Source: Thiotrichales bacterium (GTDB lineage: Bacteria > Pseudomonadota > Gammaproteobacteria > HK1). From it: 64,000 nt of DNA. The stretch covers positions 62,001 to 126,000 of the forward strand of contig JAPOSC010000034.1 in the NCBI GenBank assembly GCA_026709935.1, in the 5' to 3' direction. This document shows positions 54,181-62,029 of this stretch, piece by piece (the stretch's first letter is position 1; each line of letters begins with the position of its first letter). The notes beneath the pieces are model-generated. The model did no database searches. It had not been told where the DNA came from and saw only the letters and a list, made by a program, of their open reading frames with translations. The position numbers and the translations under genes are program-made.

Positions 54181-55404
54181 TCAGGCCGTCCACTCACAGG
54201 CTTGATCACAGCGGTCCATCGCGCCGGTGCTTTCCACAACAGTCGTGTCCCAACCTTCCTTGCGAAGCGCCGCCACCGCGCCTCGCACCCGCTTGGCGAG
54301 CGCATGTGTGCGTTGGGCCGCCTCGTCCGGATCGAGTCCGCACCGCTCGGCCTGATTTCGAATCGCTCCCTCGTTGACGCCCCGTATGTGGTAGGTGTGT
54401 CCGATTCGCATCGCCATCCCCCGATCGAGATCCGGGTATGCGAGCGTACACACTGCGTCGTAGATCGGCGCGAGTCGGGGGGGATGTCCCTTTGCGTACA
54501 TGATCGAGCAGTTCTTCGCGTGTTTGTCTTCGTCGCCGATGATCCACGCGAAAATGACCTGGTTCCACAGCGCCCAGCCGTCGACGTCGGTCTTTTCAAA
54601 GCAGTCCTTCAGACTCGGGCCGCCGTGCTGTTGGTACTTGCCCGGGGTGCCGAGCGCCTGAGCGAAGTCTTCCTGGTGGATGCGCGTACCGTGTGACGTG
54701 CGGTCATAGCGTTCGACGACGAGCGTGGGGTAGTCCCCGAACCGTTCGATTTCGACCCTTGCTGCGGGGAGCCCCGCCCGCATCGCGATGGTCATGCACA
54801 GGTGCTCGTTCTCCACCAGTCCCGGGAATCGTTTCATTTCCGGTTTGAGAATGTGCGTTGACGCCGCCCCGTTGATCGGCCACGCCCAATAGCCGTTCGA
54901 CCGTCGTGCGAGCACGAGCTTTTCCTGCGCACCGGCGATGCTGAGCCGTGCCCCGCGATCGAAAGCGCCGATCGGCCGGCTGGCGATTTCGTCGAAGGCG
55001 CGAGCGATTTCCTCGGTGCTCGTCTCTTCGTATCTCGGGGTTCCGATCCTGCTCCCTGCGGGGACGATTTGGACCGCACCCGCGCAGTCGAGACCGATTT
55101 CCCGGATCAGGCTCATGGTCGACATTCGGTGTTGGCCGACTTGTTCGGCCAAGTGTGCCCGACGCTCGCCTTCAGGCAGGAGCCCGTCGATCCAGCGCAG
55201 GATCGTGGAGCTTTCGGATGCGGCTTCCTGCAGCGGCAGTCGCCTGCCGAGTGCTAGGGCCCCCGGGCGCGTTCGGTACGCTTCGGTATACCGGAACGAT
55301 GGGCCCTGGGCCGGTGTCTGCTGCACCACCGTGCCGATCCGTTCACCGTGCAGGTACACGTCGAGCGAGCGTATCTCGTTCTCCTCGACTCTTCGTTTTG
55401 CCAC
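54181..55404 (-). CDS. HipA-family serine/threonine kinase toxin without adjacent HipB
   Basis: A 407-residue HipA-like kinase. The couple_hipA N-terminal domain is at about residues 10-110. The kinase part has the P-loop-like LSIAGAQEKLVL, the catalytic Asp and Asn in GDEDKHAKNCSI, and the metal-binding Asp in APIYDAV, so the active site is complete. In E. coli HipA inactivates GltX. The start is GTG 55404 with AAGGAG 8 nt upstream. The cognate antitoxin HipB, normally overlapping just upstream, is missing; a broken ATPase gene lies there instead. Confidence 0.88.
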   Translation of the reverse strand: MAKRRVEENEIRSLDVYLHGERIGTVVQQTPAQGPSFRYTEAYRTRPGALALGRRLPLQEAASESSTILRWIDGLLPEGERRAHLAEQVGQHRMSTMSLIREIGLDCAGAVQIVPAGSRIGTPRYEETSTEEIARAFDEIASRPIGAFDRGARLSIAGAQEKLVLARRSNGYWAWPINGAASTHILKPEMKRFPGLVENEHLCMTIAMRAGLPAARVEIERFGDYPTLVVERYDRTSHGTRIHQEDFAQALGTPGKYQQHGGPSLKDCFEKTDVDGWALWNQVIFAWIIGDEDKHAKNCSIMYAKGHPPRLAPIYDAVCTLAYPDLDRGMAMRIGHTYHIRGVNEGAIRNQAERCGLDPDEAAQRTHALAKRVRGAVAALRKEGWDTTVVESTGAMDRCDQACEWTA

Positions 55405-55496
55405 GGTCTCTGCTCCTTGCGAGTCATGGCCGAGCAGCGGGACGAAAAACCGATCAGAGTCCTTACCGCCTCGGTACACATGCAGGCTCCAGCCGC

Positions 55497-56810
55497 TCAA
55501 GCACGTTCCACCTCGAACGTTGTCACGTTGCGGGTCTCCCGGCTGAACTCCACCGCCACGAGGTGAATCGGCGCGTCCGCGCCGCGATACTTGTCCGCAT
55601 AGCGCCGGGTCTTGAGCTGTGCCATCGCCGCCCCTTCCCCCGCAAGCTCCACCACCTTGAATTCGAACAGATACACCTGCCCGTCGAACCGCACCGCCAT
55701 GTCGAGCCGCCCGTGATTCGTGCTGTCCTCGACCGTGATATCGAGCCCGAGTGCCGCGAAATAGGAATAGAACACGCTTGCGTAGAAGCCCTCGAAGCGT
55801 GCGATGTCGTTGTTGGTGTACCACTCGTATGGAATGCTCGCGTAGAACGCATGAAACAGCGTTTTCAGTCCGTCGAAGTCGTTGGCCTGAAGCAGCCGGT
55901 AGAGTCGGATGCTGTTCGCGGCCTGGCGGGACCGATCGCGCACCAGGTAGCGCAGCAGACGATCGTTCAGGCTCTGCCTCACCTCTCGGTTGGGATAGCC
56001 CAGGCGATAGAGGATGTTTCCCCCGAGATTCTCTTCGCCGGTAATCGTCAGATATCCGGTCTGGAACAGCAGCGCCTCGGTCGCTATGTCGTCCACGTCG
56101 AAGGTGGAGAGCAGGTCATCGCCGCCAACCAAGCCGTCAAGGTCCAGAGGACCCACCCCGCGCTTGAACAGCGTCTCGACCAGGAACGTCGGCGTGCCGG
56201 TCTCGAACCACCAGGCGCCGAACTTGTGCTTGTCGAACAGCAGCAGGATATCGAAGGGATTGTAGACCCGCTCCTCGCCCAGCCAGCCGTAGCCGTTGTA
56301 CCACTCGCGCACTTCGTCGCGGTCCAGACCGCCCAGTTCCGGCGCGAACACCGTGTCCAGATCCGCCTCGGTGTAGCCGCAGATGGCCGAGTAGCGCGGG
56401 TCCAGCGTGATGTCGACGAGGTTGTTGAGCCCGGAGAACAGGCTCACCTTCGAGAACTTGCTCACTCCGGTGAGGAAGCTGAAACGGATATGGGCGTCGC
56501 TGTCCTTGATGACCGCGTACAGCCCGCGCAGGAAGTCGCGGCTCGCGCGGGCCACTTCCGGCACGTCCAGCGCATCGAGGATGGGCTTGTCGTACTCGTC
56601 GACAAGGACCACGACGGTCTGTCCGGCCTGTTCGTGCAGCGCTTCCACCACCGACGCAAGGCGACCCGAGGCCGTGGAATAGTGGGACACGACCCGGGCA
56701 CGGCGCTCGATGGCTGCGAGTTGCTCCATGAGGCTTGCCTCCACATGGCCGGGCTCCTTGAAGTTGCCACGGCCGAAGCTCAGCCGCACGACAGGGTGGC
56801 ACACTTCTTC
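55497..56810 (-). pseudogene. AAA-ATPase-like/PD-(D/E)XK protein lacking its N-terminal P-loop
   Basis: An open frame of about 437 codons matching the AAA-ATPase-like (PF09820-type) plus PD-(D/E)XK nuclease-like (PF08011-type) architecture. It has CHPVVRLSFGRGNFKEPG, VVVLVDEYDKPILDAL (Walker B), FSFLTGVSKFSKVSLFSGLN, and a C-terminal nuclease-like patch (GRLDMAVRFDGQVYLFEFKV). The first roughly 80 residues of the family, with the Walker A region, are absent; at 56810 the frame joins a truncated nucleotidyltransferase gene. It is probably inactive unless a GTG at 56804 starts a shorter protein. Confidence 0.8.
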
Positions 56811-56952
56811 CGATGAGGGCGATGTCCCAGTCGCTTCCGGGGCCTGCGGTCCCGCGTGCACGCGAGCCGAACAGCACTACCGCCTTGACCGCCGGCGCTC
56901 GTCGAATCACCTCCTGCGCGCGTTCGCGAAGGTGTTCGAGGGTCGTCTCCAT
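56811..56952 (-). pseudogene. truncated MNT-type nucleotidyltransferase
   Basis: From the ATG at 56952 the frame reads METTLEHLRERAQEVIRRAP and then AVVLFGSRARGTAGPGSDWD followed by IALI. This is the GSxAxG-x-DxD nucleotidyltransferase core of minimal (MNT) proteins found in HEPN-MNT toxin-antitoxin pairs. After 47 codons the similarity stops where the AAA-like ATPase begins in another frame. A deletion appears to have fused the two genes. Confidence 0.7.
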
Positions 56953-57140
56953 GGGCGTCGCTCCGCATGCCGCGCAGACGGGCCGGATGTCCGGTCGGTG
57001 GCAGGGCGGCCGATTTTGCCGGATTCATCATGGGGCGGCGCCACTGGTGTTGCAAGCCGGCAACGGCAGCCGGTGGCGCGAGATCATGCCGGCCGGAGTG
57101 AAGGCAGAGTCGTGTGATATGACTCGCGCGAAACGACTCC

Positions 57141-57497
57141 GAGGATCCGGGTTGCATCGGTGATGCCTTCCCGCGATGCGCGCGAATCACCGGCGCCGAT
57201 TTCCTGCCGATGCGATCCGGAGGGACCCTGACCGCAGGGATCATGAACGGCTCGCTGGAGCTGCGAATCACCGAACGCGAGCCGGAGGATCCGGGCCGTT
57301 CCGGTGATACCCTCCCGCGAAGCGCACGAATTACCGCCGCCATTTTCTGGGATGGTGGCTGGAACTGAAGCGGGGCGCATCGACCCCCGCGAAGCGCACG
57401 AGTCACCACCGCTATTTCTGTCGATGCGATCCGGAGGAACCATGACCGCGGGGATCATGAACGGCTCGCTGGAGCTGCGGATCACCGAACGCGGGCC
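57141..57497. repeat. partial duplications of the 5' region of the downstream hydrolase gene
   Basis: 57208-57283 repeats 57422-57497 (leader and first 18 codons of the hydrolase) at 71 of 76 positions, offset 214 bp. The start codon is changed from ATG to CTG in the upstream copy. A further motif, CCGCGAAGCGCACGA, recurs around 57171, 57316 and 57388, and the 57141 and 57285 segments are also alike. The array lies in the otherwise empty 489-bp gap between the nucleotidyltransferase relic and the hydrolase. Confidence 0.85.
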
Positions 57498-59469
57498 GTT
57501 CGCGGATGGCCACTCGTTCGAAGGCGGGGGGCCGTACGAGCGATTGGTCGGGCGGGTTCGCTTCGCCGTCGACCCCGAAGGCTCCGCGTACATGGATGTT
57601 GTGGACCTCGACCGGGTGCCGCGCAACGACCTCGCTCTCGTCGAGTATGCCTCCGATCTGTGCATCCTCAGGCCGGTCGGGCCGGGGAACCGCAGGCTCT
57701 TCTTCGGGTACGGCAACCGCGGGAACAAGCGCGAGTTGCAATTCTTCAACGATGCGCCGGCTTCGAACGATCCGCGCACCCTGTGCGACGCCGGCAACGG
57801 CTTCCTCATGCGGCGGGGGTACACGGTGGTGTGGGCGGCCTGGCAAGGAGATCTGTTGCCGGGCGATGGGCGCATGCTTCTGGATGTACCGGTGGCGCGC
57901 GACGGCGCCGAGCCCCTCACCGGTCTCGTGCGATCGGAGTTCATTGCCGACAGCCCCGGGGTCTCGACCTGCCCCCTGAGCGGGTGGGCGTCCACGCGCA
58001 GCTACCCGACCGTTTCCCTGGACCCGGCCCGCGCGCGCCTGACGCGGCGACGCTATCCCGGTGATGCGCGCGAACCGATCACGAGCGATGCTTGGGCGTT
58101 CGCGCGCACCGAGGGCGGGGTCGGGCTCGATGCGCAAGGGGCGGAGACCGCGCTCGTCGAGTCCGATACGCACATCCACGTCTTCGACGGTTTCGAGCCG
58201 GGCTGGATCTACGAGCTGGTCTACACCGCGCGCGACCCGCGCCCCTACGGGATCGGCCACGCGGTGGTGCGCGATCTCGTGAGCTTTCTTCGATACGAAG
58301 CGACTGACGGGTGCGGCGCCACGAACCCCCTCGCCGGGACCATCGACAAGGCGTATGCGTGGGGACGCTCCCAGACCGGGCGCTGTATCCGGGACTTCGT
58401 CTACCGCGGATACAACGCGGACGCGCAGGGACGGCGTGTGTTCGACGGAGTGATGCCGCACGTCTCGGGCGGGGGCCTGATGTGGATGAACCATCGCTTC
58501 GCCCGTGTCGTCAGTCCCGCGGGACAGCAGTACGAGGACCACGACAACTGCGCGGATCGCTTCCCGTTCGCATACGGACCGTCGGTCGATCACCTCACCG
58601 GCCGGGAGGATGCGATCCTGAAGCGTCCCGAGACCGACCCGCTGGTTCTGCACACCCAGAGCGCGACGGAGTACTGGCAAAGGCGCGGGTCGCTCGTCCA
58701 TACCGACACCGAGGGCCGCGACCTCGAACCCCCGGACAGCGTCCGTATCTATCTGTGGGCGAGTTCGCAGCACTTCGCCGACCCGAATGCGGTCCGGCCG
58801 ACCCGCGGCATCTGTCGGCACTACGCGAACATCGTTCAGACCTCGATGCTGTTTCGCGCGATGCTCGACGCCCTCGACGCCTGGGCCACGCACGGCACCG
58901 CGCCGCCGTCGAGCCGGATACCGCGCCGCGCGGACGGAACGCTGGTGGAGTACGAGGAGTGGAAATCCCGGTTTCCGAGTATCCCCGGGGTCATGATCCC
59001 GAGCGGTGCGAACACCCTGCCGCTCTACGACTTCGGTCCGGACATGGAGCGGGGGCTGCTCACCAGAGAGCCCCCGGAGGTCGCGGACGCCCGTGGCTAC
59101 GCAATCCTGGTCCCCGCGGTGGACGCCGACGGCAACGATGTCGCGGGGGTGCGGGCGCCGATGGTTCAGGCGCCGCTCGGCACCTGCACCGGCTGGAACC
59201 TGCGCGCCCGGGAATACGGTCACGGTGCCATGCACGAGTTCACTGGCAGCTATCTCCCGTTTCCGGACACCGACTCCGAAGCGGCGATGACCGGCGATCC
59301 CCGTGCCTCCGTGTTCGCGCGCTACCACAGTGCGGGCGGCTACGCGGAGGCCATCGAGGCGGCGGCGCGAAGGCTCGTGGACGAGCGGCTGATGCTCGAG
59401 GAGGACGTGGAGCAGGTGGTCGCGCGGGCGCGGGACTGGGGCCGACCGCGGCACGATGTGCGGCTGTGA
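57442..59469 (+). CDS. alpha/beta-hydrolase domain protein (Abhydrolase_10 type)
   Basis: A 675-residue protein similar to the large Abhydrolase_10-type proteins annotated only as alpha/beta hydrolase domain-containing. The likely nucleophile is in AYAWGRSQTGRCIRDFVYRG (GxSQxG, about residues 305-325), a catalytic His lies probably in one of the later His-rich segments, and ANTLPLYDFGPD is a conserved C-terminal feature. No signal peptide is seen. The ATG at 57442 has GGAGG 4 nt upstream. The substrate is unknown. A near copy of its first codons lies upstream with a mutated start. Confidence 0.8.
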   Translation: MTAGIMNGSLELRITERGPFADGHSFEGGGPYERLVGRVRFAVDPEGSAYMDVVDLDRVPRNDLALVEYASDLCILRPVGPGNRRLFFGYGNRGNKRELQFFNDAPASNDPRTLCDAGNGFLMRRGYTVVWAAWQGDLLPGDGRMLLDVPVARDGAEPLTGLVRSEFIADSPGVSTCPLSGWASTRSYPTVSLDPARARLTRRRYPGDAREPITSDAWAFARTEGGVGLDAQGAETALVESDTHIHVFDGFEPGWIYELVYTARDPRPYGIGHAVVRDLVSFLRYEATDGCGATNPLAGTIDKAYAWGRSQTGRCIRDFVYRGYNADAQGRRVFDGVMPHVSGGGLMWMNHRFARVVSPAGQQYEDHDNCADRFPFAYGPSVDHLTGREDAILKRPETDPLVLHTQSATEYWQRRGSLVHTDTEGRDLEPPDSVRIYLWASSQHFADPNAVRPTRGICRHYANIVQTSMLFRAMLDALDAWATHGTAPPSSRIPRRADGTLVEYEEWKSRFPSIPGVMIPSGANTLPLYDFGPDMERGLLTREPPEVADARGYAILVPAVDADGNDVAGVRAPMVQAPLGTCTGWNLRAREYGHGAMHEFTGSYLPFPDTDSEAAMTGDPRASVFARYHSAGGYAEAIEAAARRLVDERLMLEEDVEQVVARARDWGRPRHDVRL

Positions 59470-59557
59470 GTATCGTGGGGTGCTGCGGTTGATCTGACAG
59501 CAAGAATCGACGAACAATGACCGACCGTGTTGTGAATGCGGACAAGGAGAGAGATCG

Positions 59558-60682
59558 ATGAAGCAGACCAAAAAGCAGACCAGTCAGGGCATGAAGCGGC
59601 GGGGCTTTCTGAAAAAGGCCGCCGTGGGCACCGCCGGGGTCGCCGCCGCAACCGTCGCGGCGCCCGCGATCTCGCAGGGCCGCCAGGAAATCGTGATGGT
59701 GAGTACGTGGCCGCGGGATTTCCCGGGTCTCGGCACCGGGGCGCAACGCTTCGCCCAGATGCTGACCGACATGACCGACGGCCGGTTGAACGTCCAGTAC
59801 TTTGCCGGGGGCGAACGGGTCAAGCCGTTCGACTCGTTCGACGAAGTGGCCTCGGGCAACGCCCACATCTACCACGGGGCGGAGTACTACTGGAAAGGCA
59901 AGCATCCCGGCTTCTCCTACTTCGCCTCGGTGCCGTTCGGAATGACCGCGCTGGAGTCGTCATCCTGGATCCGCTGGATGGGCGGTCAGGAATTGTGGGA
60001 CGAGCTTGGAGCCGAATTCGGGGTGAAGTGCTTCGCGGCCGGCAACACCGGGGTGCAGATGGGCGGATGGTTCAGGAAGGAGATCAATTCCGCCGACGAC
60101 CTGAAGGGCCTCAAGTTCCGCATGCCTGGGCTTGGCGGCGACGTGCTGGCCAAACTCGGCGCCTCTCCGGTGTCGCTGCCGGGCTCTCAGATCTACGAGA
60201 ACCTGGTCTCCGGGGCCATCGACGGCACGGAGTGGGTGGGCCCCTGGAACGACAGCTTCCTCAAGTTCTACGAGGCCGCGAAGTACTACTACTACCCCGG
60301 CATGCACGAGTCCGGCACCATCACCGGTCTCGGCATCAACAAGGCCTGGTGGGACGGCCTCTCCAAGGGCGATCAGCTCCTGATCGACGCGGCGGCCACG
60401 TACGTGCACGAGAGCATGTACTCCGAGTACAACGCCAAGAACGGCGAATTCCTGGCCAAGCTCATCAACGAGCAGGGGGTCGAGCTCCGGAAATTCAGCG
60501 AGGACGTGGCGGATGCGTTCGGCGAAGCCTCCGAGGAGGTGTTCGAGGAGACCCGCCAGCACAGCGATCTCGCCAAGCGGATCGACGACAGTTACCAGAA
60601 GTCACTGCGTACCGTTGCCGCCTGGATGAACATCGCTGACGGCGAGTACGCGACTCAGCGCAACCGCGTTCTCGGCATCTGA
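59558..60682 (+). CDS. dctP: TRAP transporter substrate-binding protein (DctP family), Tat-exported
   Basis: A 374-residue extracytoplasmic binding protein. The twin-arginine signal is MKRRGFLKKAAVGTAGVAAA. The DctP fold follows (VMVSTWPRDFPGLGTGAQRF, then DMTDGRLNVQYFAGGERV), with the conserved Arg in KFRMPGLGGDVL and Trp in GTEWVGPWND that bind a carboxylate. It resembles the FcbT1/mannitol-chloroaromatic type of TRAP binding protein, so an organic acid is likely. AAGGAG precedes the ATG. It is followed by the two permease genes. Confidence 0.92.
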   Translation: MKQTKKQTSQGMKRRGFLKKAAVGTAGVAAATVAAPAISQGRQEIVMVSTWPRDFPGLGTGAQRFAQMLTDMTDGRLNVQYFAGGERVKPFDSFDEVASGNAHIYHGAEYYWKGKHPGFSYFASVPFGMTALESSSWIRWMGGQELWDELGAEFGVKCFAAGNTGVQMGGWFRKEINSADDLKGLKFRMPGLGGDVLAKLGASPVSLPGSQIYENLVSGAIDGTEWVGPWNDSFLKFYEAAKYYYYPGMHESGTITGLGINKAWWDGLSKGDQLLIDAAATYVHESMYSEYNAKNGEFLAKLINEQGVELRKFSEDVADAFGEASEEVFEETRQHSDLAKRIDDSYQKSLRTVAAWMNIADGEYATQRNRVLGI

Positions 60683-60814
60683 ACGGCTTGCTGAACCGAC
60701 GTCCCGGCGCGGCGGCAGACGACACCGTGAGCCGCCGCGCCAACTTCCCCGGCCGGATGTGGGCGACGCCCCGCCCCGGCGCCCCCGCTGTCTGTACCCG
60801 AGGTACCCACTCGG

Positions 60815-60850
60815 TGCGCCCCCCGATGCGCCCCCCGATGCGCCCCCAGA
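60815..60850. repeat. three 12-bp tandem repeats between dctP and dctQ
   Basis: The unit TGCGCCCCCCGA occurs three times in tandem (60815, 60827, 60839; the third copy differs at two positions). It lies in the 252-bp gap that separates the TRAP binding protein from the permease genes. A short palindrome, GTACC-CGA-GGTAC, precedes it. Confidence 0.85.
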
Positions 60851-60934
60851 TGCGCATGGGCCGCCGCCAGTCATGATCGCTCCCGGTGGCGCTCCGAAGA
60901 CCCGGCGCGCAACGAGGCGCCGCCGCGGATCGCC

Positions 60935-62011
60935 GTGACCGGGACGATGCCTTCCCCCGCGCCCCTGCCCGTCACCGCCTCGCCGGGGCCTGTCGAGCAA
61001 CTTTCCAGAATTCTCGCCGGCGTCACGGTGTGCATGACGGCGGCCTTCCTCGTGAATTTCGGGCTGACGTTCGTGGGCGGCTGGCCAGGGGTGCCGGCGC
61101 TGGCTGCGCATCTGGGGGTGGCTTGGGGCTGGTTCGATCCGCCGCCCGTCGCGAGCCCGCTTGATGCGGGGTCACTCGCCCGAGCGTGGGTGCAGTTCCT
61201 TCTCTACGCAGGGTCGGTTGCGGGTGTCGTGGGGTGGGTTGCGGCGACCCGCGGGCGAGCGCTCGAAGCCGATGCGCGAATCTACTCCGCGCTGGCCGCG
61301 TACATCGTGCAGGCGGGTTTCTGGTCGGTGTTCCTCGTGGGGCTGGCCGATGCGTTCATCTCATTCCTCCGGGTGGAGGGATTCCTGTCGGCGCTCGTGG
61401 GCAAGGCGCTCACGACGAAGCTCGGCCTGTCGCAATTCCGCGGGCAGTACGTTCACCTCCCGTTGATGGGAGTCGCCTGCATCCTGTCGCTTTTCACCCG
61501 ATCCGTGTCGGTCGTCTGGCTCGCCCTGCTCATCGTGCTCGCCGAATTCCTCATCGTGATCACGCGGTTCATCTTCTCCTACGAGCAGGCGTTCATGGGC
61601 GATCTGGTGCGGTTCTGGTACGCGGCGCTCTTTCTCCTGGCGAGCGCCTACAGCCTCGTCGAGGGGGGGCACGTCCGGGTCGATGTCTTCTACGCCCGCT
61701 TCGATCCGCGCGGAAAGGCGTGGACCAACGCGGTCGGATCGCTGCTGCTCGGAATCCCGCTGTGCTGGATCATCCTCTCGATGGGACTGTGGACCAAGGG
61801 GTCGAGCCTCGCGAGCCCCCTGCTGCACTTCGAGATCTCCCAGAGCGGGTTCGGCATGTACGTGAAGTACCTGATGGCGGGCTGCCTCGTGGTCTTCGCG
61901 GCCTCGATGACCGCCCAGTTCACAAGCTACTTCCTCGAGAGCGTGGCCACCCTGCGCCGGCCCGAGGCGCCCGAGCCGGCGACCTCGGCGAGCGGCGCCG
62001 GAACGGCCTGA
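60935..62011 (+). CDS. dctQ: TRAP transporter small permease subunit (DctQ), enlarged
   Basis: A 358-residue membrane protein, twice the usual 160-190 of DctQ. The C-terminal half (about residues 200-330) is the DctQ domain of four helices, with EQAFMGDLVRFWYAALFLLA and VEGGHVRVDVFY, the conserved HVRVD motif. The N-terminal half adds about four more hydrophobic segments. The start is GTG 60935 or ATG 60947. It is followed by dctM after 18 bp. Confidence 0.85.
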   Translation: MTGTMPSPAPLPVTASPGPVEQLSRILAGVTVCMTAAFLVNFGLTFVGGWPGVPALAAHLGVAWGWFDPPPVASPLDAGSLARAWVQFLLYAGSVAGVVGWVAATRGRALEADARIYSALAAYIVQAGFWSVFLVGLADAFISFLRVEGFLSALVGKALTTKLGLSQFRGQYVHLPLMGVACILSLFTRSVSVVWLALLIVLAEFLIVITRFIFSYEQAFMGDLVRFWYAALFLLASAYSLVEGGHVRVDVFYARFDPRGKAWTNAVGSLLLGIPLCWIILSMGLWTKGSSLASPLLHFEISQSGFGMYVKYLMAGCLVVFAASMTAQFTSYFLESVATLRRPEAPEPATSASGAGTA

Positions 62012-62029
62012 GCGGAGCCGCCGCACGCC

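Noticed and set aside
57304-57441. A 46-codon N-terminal extension of the Abhydrolase_10-type protein
   Set aside because: The extra part lies in the duplicated leader. GGAGG and the family-like start point to 57442.
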